From Myroides pelagicus (GTDB lineage Bacteria; Bacteroidota; Bacteroidia; Flavobacteriales; Flavobacteriaceae): DNA of 64,000 nucleotides. The position numbers were made by a program, and so were the translations under genes. Each line of letters opens with the position of its first letter. The first letter of the stretch is position 1. The DNA lies in NCBI RefSeq assembly GCF_009711055.1, contig NZ_WMJY01000008.1, forward strand, positions 1 to 64,000, given 5' to 3'. Below, in pieces: positions 17,893 to 25,300 of this stretch. The notes under the pieces were generated by a model. The model worked only from the letters and a program-made list of their open reading frames with translations, searched no databases and was not told the origin of the DNA.

Positions 17893-18594
17893 ATGTTTAA
17901 GAAATCAACTATACTATTTATCTTATTAACTACAGGGGTAAGTGCACAAGAAATTACACAAACCTCAACGCTAAAAAGCCAAGTAAACATAGCCTTCAAA
18001 GACAATACACCTTATCAAGGAGTATTGCAAACAATGCAAGGATCGTATAAAGTAAAAACCAACTATGATGAAAATGGTTATAAACTTGATGTACATTACT
18101 ACACAGAAGAAAGTAATCAACTAGTAGCCTCTATCATGTACTTGATCAATAATTATGTTTCTAAAAAAATATATTATTCAGATATCACCCCTTATGCTTC
18201 TTACAAGGTAAAAGATGGTGTATTAGAAGATCAGTATACCCTGTACGAAAACGAAGAAGTTAAGTATGAAGCTACTTTTGATAAAGGAGTGCTAATAGAA
18301 GGTACTGTTGCCTTGAAAGATATTGGTATACTACCGAACTATATTGGACAGCGCAATAATCGTGAGACTTATACGGTGCTTAGTTTAGATAAAAAAACTT
18401 TAAAAATTGTGATTAAGGACAGTCAGACCGATGAAATCGTCTATCAAGAAAAAACAAAGATCAAAAAAAACAAAGAGTTTATCAATGCAATCAATACCAA
18501 GTTAATTACTCCAAGCAACTTATACCCTGATCACCCTATTAATCATTGGGACAACAGACAAGATGAAAAACCTTTATTAAAAAGCGACTTATAA
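17893..18594 (+). CDS. Short secreted paralogue of the upstream MORN_2-like protein
   Basis: The 233-residue protein starts MFKKSTILFILLTTGVSAQ, a signal peptide. Its whole length resembles the C-terminal part of the preceding 887-residue protein: TPYQGVL versus EPYNGVL, then GVLIEGTVALKD versus GILESGQVALRA. The two also share TYTVLSLDKKTLK versus EYTVLDYKKNKLK, and the end NLYPDHPIN versus KLFPHSQFN. It looks like a duplication of the last repeats and the conserved tail domain. Function is unknown. It has its own terminator 17 bp after the stop. Confidence 0.78.
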   Translation: MFKKSTILFILLTTGVSAQEITQTSTLKSQVNIAFKDNTPYQGVLQTMQGSYKVKTNYDENGYKLDVHYYTEESNQLVASIMYLINNYVSKKIYYSDITPYASYKVKDGVLEDQYTLYENEEVKYEATFDKGVLIEGTVALKDIGILPNYIGQRNNRETYTVLSLDKKTLKIVIKDSQTDEIVYQEKTKIKKNKEFINAINTKLITPSNLYPDHPINHWDNRQDEKPLLKSDL

Positions 18595-18610
18595 AATAAC
18601 TACTGCGCAA

Positions 18611-18649
18611 AAAAGAGACTCCTTGATTTTCAAAGAGTCTCTTTTTTTT
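18611..18649 (+). terminator. Intrinsic terminator after the short MORN_2-like paralogue
   Basis: An 11-bp perfect stem (18611-18621 and 18635-18645) continues into a T run. Confidence 0.85.
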
Positions 18650-18752
18650 CATTGAAACAAAAACACTAGAATATATTATCAAACAACATATAAATAATAT
18701 TAAACTATTAATTAATTTTATTTATATTTATCTGAATAAAACAAAAAAATAA

Positions 18753-19037
18753 ATGACCTTTAAATCTAAACTCCCTATAAACTGCCCGAGTTGTGAAAGT
18801 GAGCTCAAAGTCACTCAACTATCATGTGAGCACTGCCAGACTACGGTCAATGGTCTATTCACTCTTCCATTACTATTGCGATTAAGCAAAGAGGAACAAG
18901 AGTTCATTCTAGCCTTCTTTTTAAGTAGTGGTAGCCTAAAACAGATGGCACTTCAAATGAATATTAGCTATCCTACTGTACGAAACAAACTAGACGATAT
19001 AATAGCTCATATCCAACAGCTACAAAAGACGGAATAA
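18753..19037 (+). CDS. DUF2089 family zinc-ribbon/HTH regulator
   Basis: The 94-residue protein has a zinc ribbon (C11xxC14, C25xxC28). The segment LPLLLRLSKEEQEFILAFFLSSGSLKQMALQ and a following helix-turn-helix (NISYPTVRNKLDDII) complete it. This is the DUF2089 pattern. It is probably a small DNA-binding regulator of the operon it heads: four membrane or secreted-protein genes follow on the same strand with gaps of 22, 16, 1 and 7 bp. Confidence 0.85.
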   Translation: MTFKSKLPINCPSCESELKVTQLSCEHCQTTVNGLFTLPLLLRLSKEEQEFILAFFLSSGSLKQMALQMNISYPTVRNKLDDIIAHIQQLQKTE

Positions 19038-19059
19038 CGAACTATATACCAACCAACTT

Positions 19060-19650
19060 ATGACACTAAAAAATTATGTAATCAAACCGTTTGAGAATGT
19101 TCAGGAAAAGACTTTATTACTCATTGGTCTTTCTGCTGGAGTAGTCAATTGTTATTTGAGCACACTGACCTATTCTAGATCAATAGCTATATTGAAACAG
19201 GCCACTATCAATAAAAACCCAAGCCTACTACAGACACTTGGCGATTATGTCATTACATCATTAATTATGGCAATTGCCCTGTTTCTACTTGGCAGAGTAA
19301 TTAATAAGCGAACAAGGTTTATCGATATTATAAATACCGTTTTGATTGCACGTATCGGTTTAGACATTAGTGTGGTATTCGATATAAATGGATATATGAG
19401 CAGTATAGTCAATCAACTACTGAAAAATCCACAGAACCCAGAATTACTCCTACAAAGCGACCCTTGGGCAATGATCTATCTCATCATCGTTTCACTGGTC
19501 AGTATACTGATGCTTGTTTTATTTGGATACTATATCTATCAAGGGTTTAAAACGGCTACACACTTAAAAAAGACCTCAATGATTATTGTCTTTGTCATCA
19601 CTATTCTTGCTGTCGATACATTGACTAGATACATCACTCGACTATATTAA
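19060..19650 (+). CDS. Multi-pass membrane protein, Yip1-like
   Basis: The 196-residue protein has about five hydrophobic segments (roughly 20-38, 65-82, 95-112, 133-160 and 172-192). It begins with a short cytoplasmic MTLKNYVIKPFENVQEK segment, as in bacterial YIP1-family proteins, which flavobacterial genomes often place after DUF2089 genes. No catalytic motif is visible. Second gene of the DUF2089-to-SdpI operon. A role in membrane organisation or in sensing is a guess. Confidence 0.6.
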   Translation: MTLKNYVIKPFENVQEKTLLLIGLSAGVVNCYLSTLTYSRSIAILKQATINKNPSLLQTLGDYVITSLIMAIALFLLGRVINKRTRFIDIINTVLIARIGLDISVVFDINGYMSSIVNQLLKNPQNPELLLQSDPWAMIYLIIVSLVSILMLVLFGYYIYQGFKTATHLKKTSMIIVFVITILAVDTLTRYITRLY

Positions 19651-19666
19651 CCAAACCGTTTACATA

Positions 19667-20578
19667 ATGAAAAAACTACTACTAACTTTCGCATTTATAT
19701 TAACTGTTGCTTATAGTTTTGCACAAGTTCCAATCCAAATAGACAGTGAGATAGACGGAGACTTATACCTTGCTAATAAAGACAGTAAGCAATTAGCTAT
19801 CATCATTGCAGGCTCTGGGCCTACAGATAAAAACGGCAATAGCGCAGCTGGAGTAAAAGCCAACTCTTATAAATACTTAGCCGAAGGACTACATGCTAAT
19901 GGAATAAATACATTTACTTACAACAAAAGAATGTTTGCTCAGATGAAAAAGCAAACGTTGAAAGAATCAGACATGACTTTCGAAGACAACGTAAAGGATT
20001 TAAACTTAGTGATTGATTATTTCAAAAAAGAGTACCCAAACATTATACTCATTGGACATAGTGAAGGAGCATTAGTTGCTACTCTGGCTAGCCAAAACAA
20101 TAAAGCTGTAAGTAAACTTATTTCTCTACAAGGACCAGGAGAATCCATAGACAAAACATTGTACAAACAATTAACAACTCAGGCTCCTTTCTTTGCGAAA
20201 GCTGTAGAAGATATTCATAATAAGCTAAAAAATGGAGAACAAGTAACTGATGTTCCTCCTATGTTAATGAACCTGTATAGACCTTCTGTTCAACCTTACC
20301 TAATTTCGTGGATGAAGTATAATCCAACAATCGAAATACAAAAGGTAAAACAACCAATCTTAATTCTTCAAGGTGATAAAGACTTGCAAGTAAAAACAGA
20401 TCAAGGTAATTACTTAAAACAAGCTATGCCTACTGCAACTCTGATCACCCTAAAAGGTATGAATCATGTACTAAAAACTGTAGTAAAAGATGAAGATAAC
20501 TTAGCTTTATACAACAAACCTGATATACCTCTACATGATGAGTTAGTACCAAGTATTGTTAACTTTATAAATAAATAA
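19667..20578 (+). CDS. Secreted alpha/beta hydrolase
   Basis: The 303-residue protein has a signal peptide (MKKLLLTFAFILTVAYSFAQ). It carries an oxyanion-hole-like IIIAGSGPTDKNGNS region (46-59), the nucleophile elbow GHSEG (130-134, S132), a probable acid in GDKDLQ (236-241) and a catalytic His in GMNHVLK (H267). This layout matches the serine-aminopeptidase/dienelactone-hydrolase-like group often annotated as secreted esterases or peptidases. Substrate is unknown. It is the third gene of the operon, sandwiched between membrane proteins, so it may act on an envelope component or a membrane-active peptide. Confidence 0.88.
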   Translation: MKKLLLTFAFILTVAYSFAQVPIQIDSEIDGDLYLANKDSKQLAIIIAGSGPTDKNGNSAAGVKANSYKYLAEGLHANGINTFTYNKRMFAQMKKQTLKESDMTFEDNVKDLNLVIDYFKKEYPNIILIGHSEGALVATLASQNNKAVSKLISLQGPGESIDKTLYKQLTTQAPFFAKAVEDIHNKLKNGEQVTDVPPMLMNLYRPSVQPYLISWMKYNPTIEIQKVKQPILILQGDKDLQVKTDQGNYLKQAMPTATLITLKGMNHVLKTVVKDEDNLALYNKPDIPLHDELVPSIVNFINK

Positions 20579-20579
20579 G

Positions 20580-20972
20580 ATGGAACCATTTATTGTAATA
20601 GGTTTACTATACGTAGGAATAAGCTATTTTCTTACACCAGATAATGCTGATGGTCTATTAGCTGGATATAACACGATGTCTGACGAGCGTAAAAAACTAT
20701 ATGATATTGCTTCTATGGTTAAGGCGTTAAACTTGACTATGCGCTACACTGGGATATTTATAGGTGTTTTTGGTACTCTAACTATAATATTGGAGTGGTT
20801 TATAGTTGCACAGTCTATTTTATTAATTGGAGCCATTGTACCGCTAATGAGTGCTAATGTTTACACACGACTAAAATACTCTAAAGACCCAATGCGCTGG
20901 TATGATTGGATACTTCCCTTAGCTATAAGTATAGGCAGTATTGTTTTGACTTATTTGACCATTACCAACTAA
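20580..20972 (+). CDS. DUF3784 family membrane protein
   Basis: The 130-residue protein has four TM helices and the family's N-terminal cytosolic loop with AGYNTMSDERKKLYD (about 29-43). In this family that motif lies between the first and second helices. It starts 1 bp after the hydrolase stop, so translation is likely coupled. Members are commonly found beside SdpI-like genes, as here. Function is unknown. Confidence 0.8.
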   Translation: MEPFIVIGLLYVGISYFLTPDNADGLLAGYNTMSDERKKLYDIASMVKALNLTMRYTGIFIGVFGTLTIILEWFIVAQSILLIGAIVPLMSANVYTRLKYSKDPMRWYDWILPLAISIGSIVLTYLTITN

Positions 20973-20979
20973 CAACACT

Positions 20980-21306
20980 ATGATAGCAACACATTACATA
21001 CTCTTTCCCATTTTATTTATTGTACTAGGATTAATAGCACCTCATCTCAAAACAATCAATGGGATCATAGGATATAGAACTTATCGAGCGATGAAGAATC
21101 AGCCCAATTGGGACTATGCGCAAAAGTATAGTGGCAAATGTTTTATCTATATGGGAATAGTCATACTTCCTTTTATATTGATAGACTATCTTGACTTGAT
21201 AAATTCTAAACTACTAAGTAGCATATTCTTTGTTACCATAACTCTAGCAATCGCTTTTATTATTTATAAAACTGAACAAGGACTAAAAAGACTCGAACAG
21301 AAGTAA
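20980..21306 (+). CDS. SdpI-family membrane protein
   Basis: The 108-residue protein has three TM helices and the SdpI/YhfL motif NGIIGYRTYRAMKNQPNWDYAQKYSGK between helices 1 and 2. In Bacillus subtilis SdpI gives immunity to the SdpC killing peptide and relays its presence to a repressor. Whether this homologue has an immunity role is not shown. It is the last gene of the five-gene operon and ends just before an imperfect terminator hairpin. Confidence 0.85.
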   Translation: MIATHYILFPILFIVLGLIAPHLKTINGIIGYRTYRAMKNQPNWDYAQKYSGKCFIYMGIVILPFILIDYLDLINSKLLSSIFFVTITLAIAFIIYKTEQGLKRLEQK

Positions 21307-21344
21307 CAAAAGCCTCCAATTATGGCAATTAAAGACTTTTGTTT
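21305..21344. terminator. Imperfect hairpin between convergent operons
   Basis: AACAAAAG (21305-21312) pairs with CTTTTGTT (21336-21343), with a partly paired interior around AATT/AATT. It lies between the SdpI and cytochrome peroxidase stops and could end transcripts from both sides, but the stem is interrupted. Confidence 0.45.
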
Positions 21345-21370
21345 ACCTATAATATTATCTTGTTGATTAA

Positions 21371-22504
21371 CTATTCTCTAGGAAAGTCAGGTCTATCCAT
21401 TTTAAATCGACTACCTGATAACGCCTCTAAGAAAGAGACAATTGCTTTGACCTCATCTCTTGTCAACTTTAAAGGTTTCATTAAAGAATCTGTTACGGGA
21501 TATAAAGGATCTTGTAGTTTCTGCTCTTGCGTTGGATCAATCATATGCATACCACTATTGTACAAATTGACAATGCCTTGTAAATCGTCAAATAATCCAT
21601 TGTGCATCCACGGTCTTGTGTTATTCAAGTCTCTCAGTGATGGGGTCTTAAATTTGCCTACATCATCAGGATTATTAGTTACTTTATAACGACCTAAATC
21701 CTCGTAAAATCGCTTGTAATACGTCAAACCGATATTGTGAAAAGAGTCATCTGTCAAATCCTTTCCGAAATGACAATTCATACATCTACCTTTTGTTCGA
21801 AACAAGTGCATACCATAAATCTCTTGATCAGTTAAATAGTTGTATTTTCCATCTATAAAGTGATCTACACGACTAGGCTGACTCTTAATCGTTCGTTGAA
21901 AAGCAGCAATAGCACGAATAATCTTTTCATTGGTGATCTCAGGACTACCATAGGCCGACTCAAACAAAGGTAAATACCCTTTCACTTGACTTAAACGTTC
22001 TGGCAATTCTGCAATATTCATAGCCATCTCATTATGTGCAGTCAATGGACCAACTGCTTGCTCTTCAATACTATTTGCACGACCGTCCCAAAAGAATACT
22101 TTTCGATCAGCAATATTGTATAAACTTGGCGTATTACGTCTTCCTTCCAGATGGTCATGTCCCAAAGCTACTTGTCGGCGGTCTGTCCACCCCATCTCAG
22201 GATCATGACAAGAACTACATGAAATTTGCTGAGATTTCGACAATTTAGGATCAAAGAACAACATCTTCCCTAAGATAACCTCTGGCTTATCTTGTGTCGT
22301 AAAATAAGCTGTATCTCTTTTAATGCTAGTCATTTCTTCCCAAGCTACGCCTTGATCAATCGTTGGCTTTGGCCACTGGCTAATAGGCTTCTTATACCCG
22401 TCTATTATCTGTTCATACGCTGGATCTGTAGTCCATGCTTGGTCAAAACTATACAAACACACTATCATCACACCAACCATTAGGCTGGTAAAACTTCTTT
22501 TCAT
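21371..22504 (-). CDS. Diheme cytochrome c peroxidase (MauG/CcpA family)
   Basis: The 377-residue exported protein starts with a signal segment (1-22) and has two haem-binding motifs, CSSCH (96-100) and CMNCH (241-245). It also has the conserved PSLYN and FWDGRA segments of bacterial diheme peroxidases, and a TPSLRDLNNTRPWMHNG block near the second haem's distal ligand. It would reduce peroxide with electrons from the periplasmic c-type pool, or oxidise a protein or metal partner as MauG relatives do. Its position at the end of a TonB receptor locus points to a role in processing or protecting the imported substrate. Confidence 0.92.
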   Translation of the reverse strand: MKRSFTSLMVGVMIVCLYSFDQAWTTDPAYEQIIDGYKKPISQWPKPTIDQGVAWEEMTSIKRDTAYFTTQDKPEVILGKMLFFDPKLSKSQQISCSSCHDPEMGWTDRRQVALGHDHLEGRRNTPSLYNIADRKVFFWDGRANSIEEQAVGPLTAHNEMAMNIAELPERLSQVKGYLPLFESAYGSPEITNEKIIRAIAAFQRTIKSQPSRVDHFIDGKYNYLTDQEIYGMHLFRTKGRCMNCHFGKDLTDDSFHNIGLTYYKRFYEDLGRYKVTNNPDDVGKFKTPSLRDLNNTRPWMHNGLFDDLQGIVNLYNSGMHMIDPTQEQKLQDPLYPVTDSLMKPLKLTRDEVKAIVSFLEALSGSRFKMDRPDFPRE

Positions 22505-22523
22505 GTCGCTATTATCCTCTATA

Positions 22524-24038
22524 TTAAAACGTTATTCCTAATCTAACTCCCATGTATTGATTTACAGGAAATTCACTGTACTTTTCTTGTTGATACTCCA
22601 CTAGCGTATATAAACCTAATTTACTAGCCAATTGATGATCATATCGAACAGAAAGATTGCTACTTATACAATTACTACTTTTGAGTAGGTAATCGCTTTC
22701 TAACCACTGACCTATCGATGGTTTCATCAAATCTGTATTTAACTGATTGTTCGCTTGGATAATTGCTCTGTGTTGAACAGAAGTAGAAAGTGTCAATACA
22801 CTTTTACTAGACAGCATACGTCTATACTCTCCCATACCTCCTATAACCCCATAGGTAAATGACTGATTTCTATCCAATAACAACATGCTCTCTTGTTCTT
22901 TCTGATAAATATAAAAAGGCTTAAAAGAAACAAAATCACGTTGACCTTCCCATTGATACATCACGCTAAATTCACTATAATCAATTGATTTTTTATAGGC
23001 TTTTCGTTCCATTAACTTATCTAAGTTAGTATCTATATTCGTATATAATATATCTGTTCCCTCTCTTTTGAAAAAAGAAAACACCACATGTGCCAACAAG
23101 CGATGTCTCCCAATAGTAAACCCTTTGAAAGCATCTATACTCCACTGTTTGTTCTCTAATCTATTTATATCATACTGAGAACTGACTTGCTTGTCTAATT
23201 TTCCATGAGTAAAATAGCCCACTAAACCAAAGTCAATATCCTCATGAGAAACGATACTAACTCCTGTATGTATCCCATTATAATTATAATGAGCATCTTG
23301 TGTCTTATTACTAAAATAAAAACTATACTCTCCTAACCCCGTCATTTGATAAAGACTTGCACGCCCCGTTTGATTAAAAAACTTCACGTCAGTAGACTGT
23401 TTATAGGAAGTTAACTCGGCAAAAGTTCCTATCTCAATATCTTTGTACAAGTTATAGGCGATACCTGCTTTTAACTTCAAGTCAGATGTGGTCGCCTTTG
23501 GCCGTGGATCTCTATCTCTATGAGCCATCTGAGCTTTATAACTCATTTCTGCACCAAAGCGCCAATTACTTACCTGTTTAGCTACTCCTCCCATAAAAGC
23601 ATAGGATTCATATTTATTCGTTCCTTTTGTAGAATCTGCTAATACATAAGGTCCGATATAATCCAAGTCTAATGATGAATTCCATTGAACTCCTTTATGT
23701 TGCTTATCTTGATAAACAACCTCACCCCACAATACACTGTTATTTTTTAATCGTTTAAACGAACTTCCTTTCACCTGAATGCCTTTGCTTTGATTACCCT
23801 CTTGCAATAAATAGGTTTTCTTTTTGTGTTGACCATATCCAGCATCAAAATCAGAAAAAGAATATATACTATAACCCGACATAAATGCCGGGTTACTAAA
23901 CAAAACTTCTTTCTCTTGTCTTACTGGATCATACTGTTGGTTTAATCTCTGAAAATAACCCCTATCTTTTTGAGCATACCCAACAATGCTAATCAACCAC
24001 AAGCATATAAACAAAATACTATTTTGAAACCTCATCAA
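22524..24038 (-). CDS. Probable outer-membrane protein, DUF6850-like
   Basis: The 504-residue protein has a signal peptide (ending near GYAQKD). Its many alternating amphipathic strands, rich in aromatic girdle residues, end in NQYMGVRLGITF, a terminal aromatic residue typical of outer-membrane beta-barrels. The family label DUF6850 is my recollection of genes found between DUF4876 lipoproteins and cytochrome peroxidases in Bacteroidota. No catalytic motif is visible. It lies 7 bp after the DUF4876 gene and 19 bp before the peroxidase. Confidence 0.65.
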   Translation of the reverse strand: MMRFQNSILFICLWLISIVGYAQKDRGYFQRLNQQYDPVRQEKEVLFSNPAFMSGYSIYSFSDFDAGYGQHKKKTYLLQEGNQSKGIQVKGSSFKRLKNNSVLWGEVVYQDKQHKGVQWNSSLDLDYIGPYVLADSTKGTNKYESYAFMGGVAKQVSNWRFGAEMSYKAQMAHRDRDPRPKATTSDLKLKAGIAYNLYKDIEIGTFAELTSYKQSTDVKFFNQTGRASLYQMTGLGEYSFYFSNKTQDAHYNYNGIHTGVSIVSHEDIDFGLVGYFTHGKLDKQVSSQYDINRLENKQWSIDAFKGFTIGRHRLLAHVVFSFFKREGTDILYTNIDTNLDKLMERKAYKKSIDYSEFSVMYQWEGQRDFVSFKPFYIYQKEQESMLLLDRNQSFTYGVIGGMGEYRRMLSSKSVLTLSTSVQHRAIIQANNQLNTDLMKPSIGQWLESDYLLKSSNCISSNLSVRYDHQLASKLGLYTLVEYQQEKYSEFPVNQYMGVRLGITF

Positions 24039-24045
24039 TATAATA

Positions 24046-25296
24046 TTAATGTACTATTCCGTTTTTAAGACTTGCCTCTGTTCCCCACTGAATAAAGTCC
24101 TCTGTTGAATTATTCGTGTCTTTATACAATGGTTTTCCATTTTCCATTACCCCTAATTGCTTACGGCGAATAGATTTACCAAATCTTGCAGGATCTCCAT
24201 CCTCAGTACCGACACCAGTATAACCACTATCCACTGAAGTTCCTATAGGGTTGTGTTCCCAAGCAGCTTGAACTGAACTATTCACTCCGTCTAATATCCA
24301 TTGATTAGGTACTTTATAATGTGTGCGATCAACCACTCTTCCATTAGCTGCAAATTCAAAAGAATAATCATACTTATAATCCTTCAACCAAGACTCAACT
24401 GTCACACCTTCAGGAAAACGAGCAATAGCATAACTTTCAAATCCTCTATTGTGTAAAAAGAACATATTAAAATTCATCTCTGAATAAATAACAAGTGCAT
24501 TAGGCACTCCAGGACTATCTACCTGTCCCAACCTAGGATTATCCATATTTGGATACTCATAATCCGATCCAGATAAATCAAACGCAGTAGAAACCTGTGC
24601 ACTATGATCTAATCCCATATCTGCCACTACTATAAAATCCCCAGGTTCAACTTCTTTACCAATTTCATGAGGAATATACAATACACCTCCAACAGGCATA
24701 GCCTCTTCTCGAATCTCTGGTGTATAATTATTTTGTTTGATTGCTGAATTAAATGCTGAACGAAGAATTAACAAACCTCCTGTTGATAAAGTCTTATCTG
24801 TATTATTGGTGATTTTAAAATATTTACCAGAGTTATACCCTTTTCCTTCCTTAGATACAACCCCTGTAAAAAATACCTCTTCGATAATAAAGTCATTTGC
24901 AAATGCTTTTGCAATTAGGCTTAATGTTAATTTGTCTTCTGCATTAATTAACTTCACCTCGCTATTAGATGCAATTCCAACTTTATCTCCACTTTCTAAT
25001 ATTGCAATACCATCTATCGTTACGCGATAAGATCCCTTTGCAGCAACAATAGCCTTTGTAGAGTCTTCGCTTAAGTCCGCTAATATTTCTTTACCTGTAT
25101 TTAATTCAACTAGAACAACTGTAAGTTTTTCAAAACTTTTAAAACCCGTAATCTTATTTGTATTAAACTCTAATCGCAAATTACTTACTTGAGATTGTTG
25201 ATCATTTTCAATTGCAGTATCATCACTACTACATGATATTGTGGTCATTGTCAGACTCATTACGGCCACTATTATGGCTAATACTCTTTTTTTCAT
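24046..25296 (-). CDS. DUF4876 family surface lipoprotein
   Basis: The 416-residue protein has a lipoprotein signal with lipobox TTISCSSDD (about 18-26; SSDD is a likely surface-export signal of the Bacteroidota type, which is acidic after the Cys). An Ig-like N-terminal region (about 38-130) precedes a lamin-tail-like or DUF4876 domain. It lies 4 bp downstream of the TonB-dependent receptor gene, as expected for a receptor-associated surface lipoprotein. Substrate is unknown. Confidence 0.75.
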   Translation of the reverse strand: MKKRVLAIIVAVMSLTMTTISCSSDDTAIENDQQSQVSNLRLEFNTNKITGFKSFEKLTVVLVELNTGKEILADLSEDSTKAIVAAKGSYRVTIDGIAILESGDKVGIASNSEVKLINAEDKLTLSLIAKAFANDFIIEEVFFTGVVSKEGKGYNSGKYFKITNNTDKTLSTGGLLILRSAFNSAIKQNNYTPEIREEAMPVGGVLYIPHEIGKEVEPGDFIVVADMGLDHSAQVSTAFDLSGSDYEYPNMDNPRLGQVDSPGVPNALVIYSEMNFNMFFLHNRGFESYAIARFPEGVTVESWLKDYKYDYSFEFAANGRVVDRTHYKVPNQWILDGVNSSVQAAWEHNPIGTSVDSGYTGVGTEDGDPARFGKSIRRKQLGVMENGKPLYKDTNNSTEDFIQWGTEASLKNGIVH

Positions 25297-25300
25297 ACTA

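Noticed and set aside
15101-18594. Toxin-antitoxin system because of the 'YwqK antitoxin' label for MORN_2-like repeats
   Set aside because: Both proteins carry signal peptides and no toxin-like gene accompanies them.
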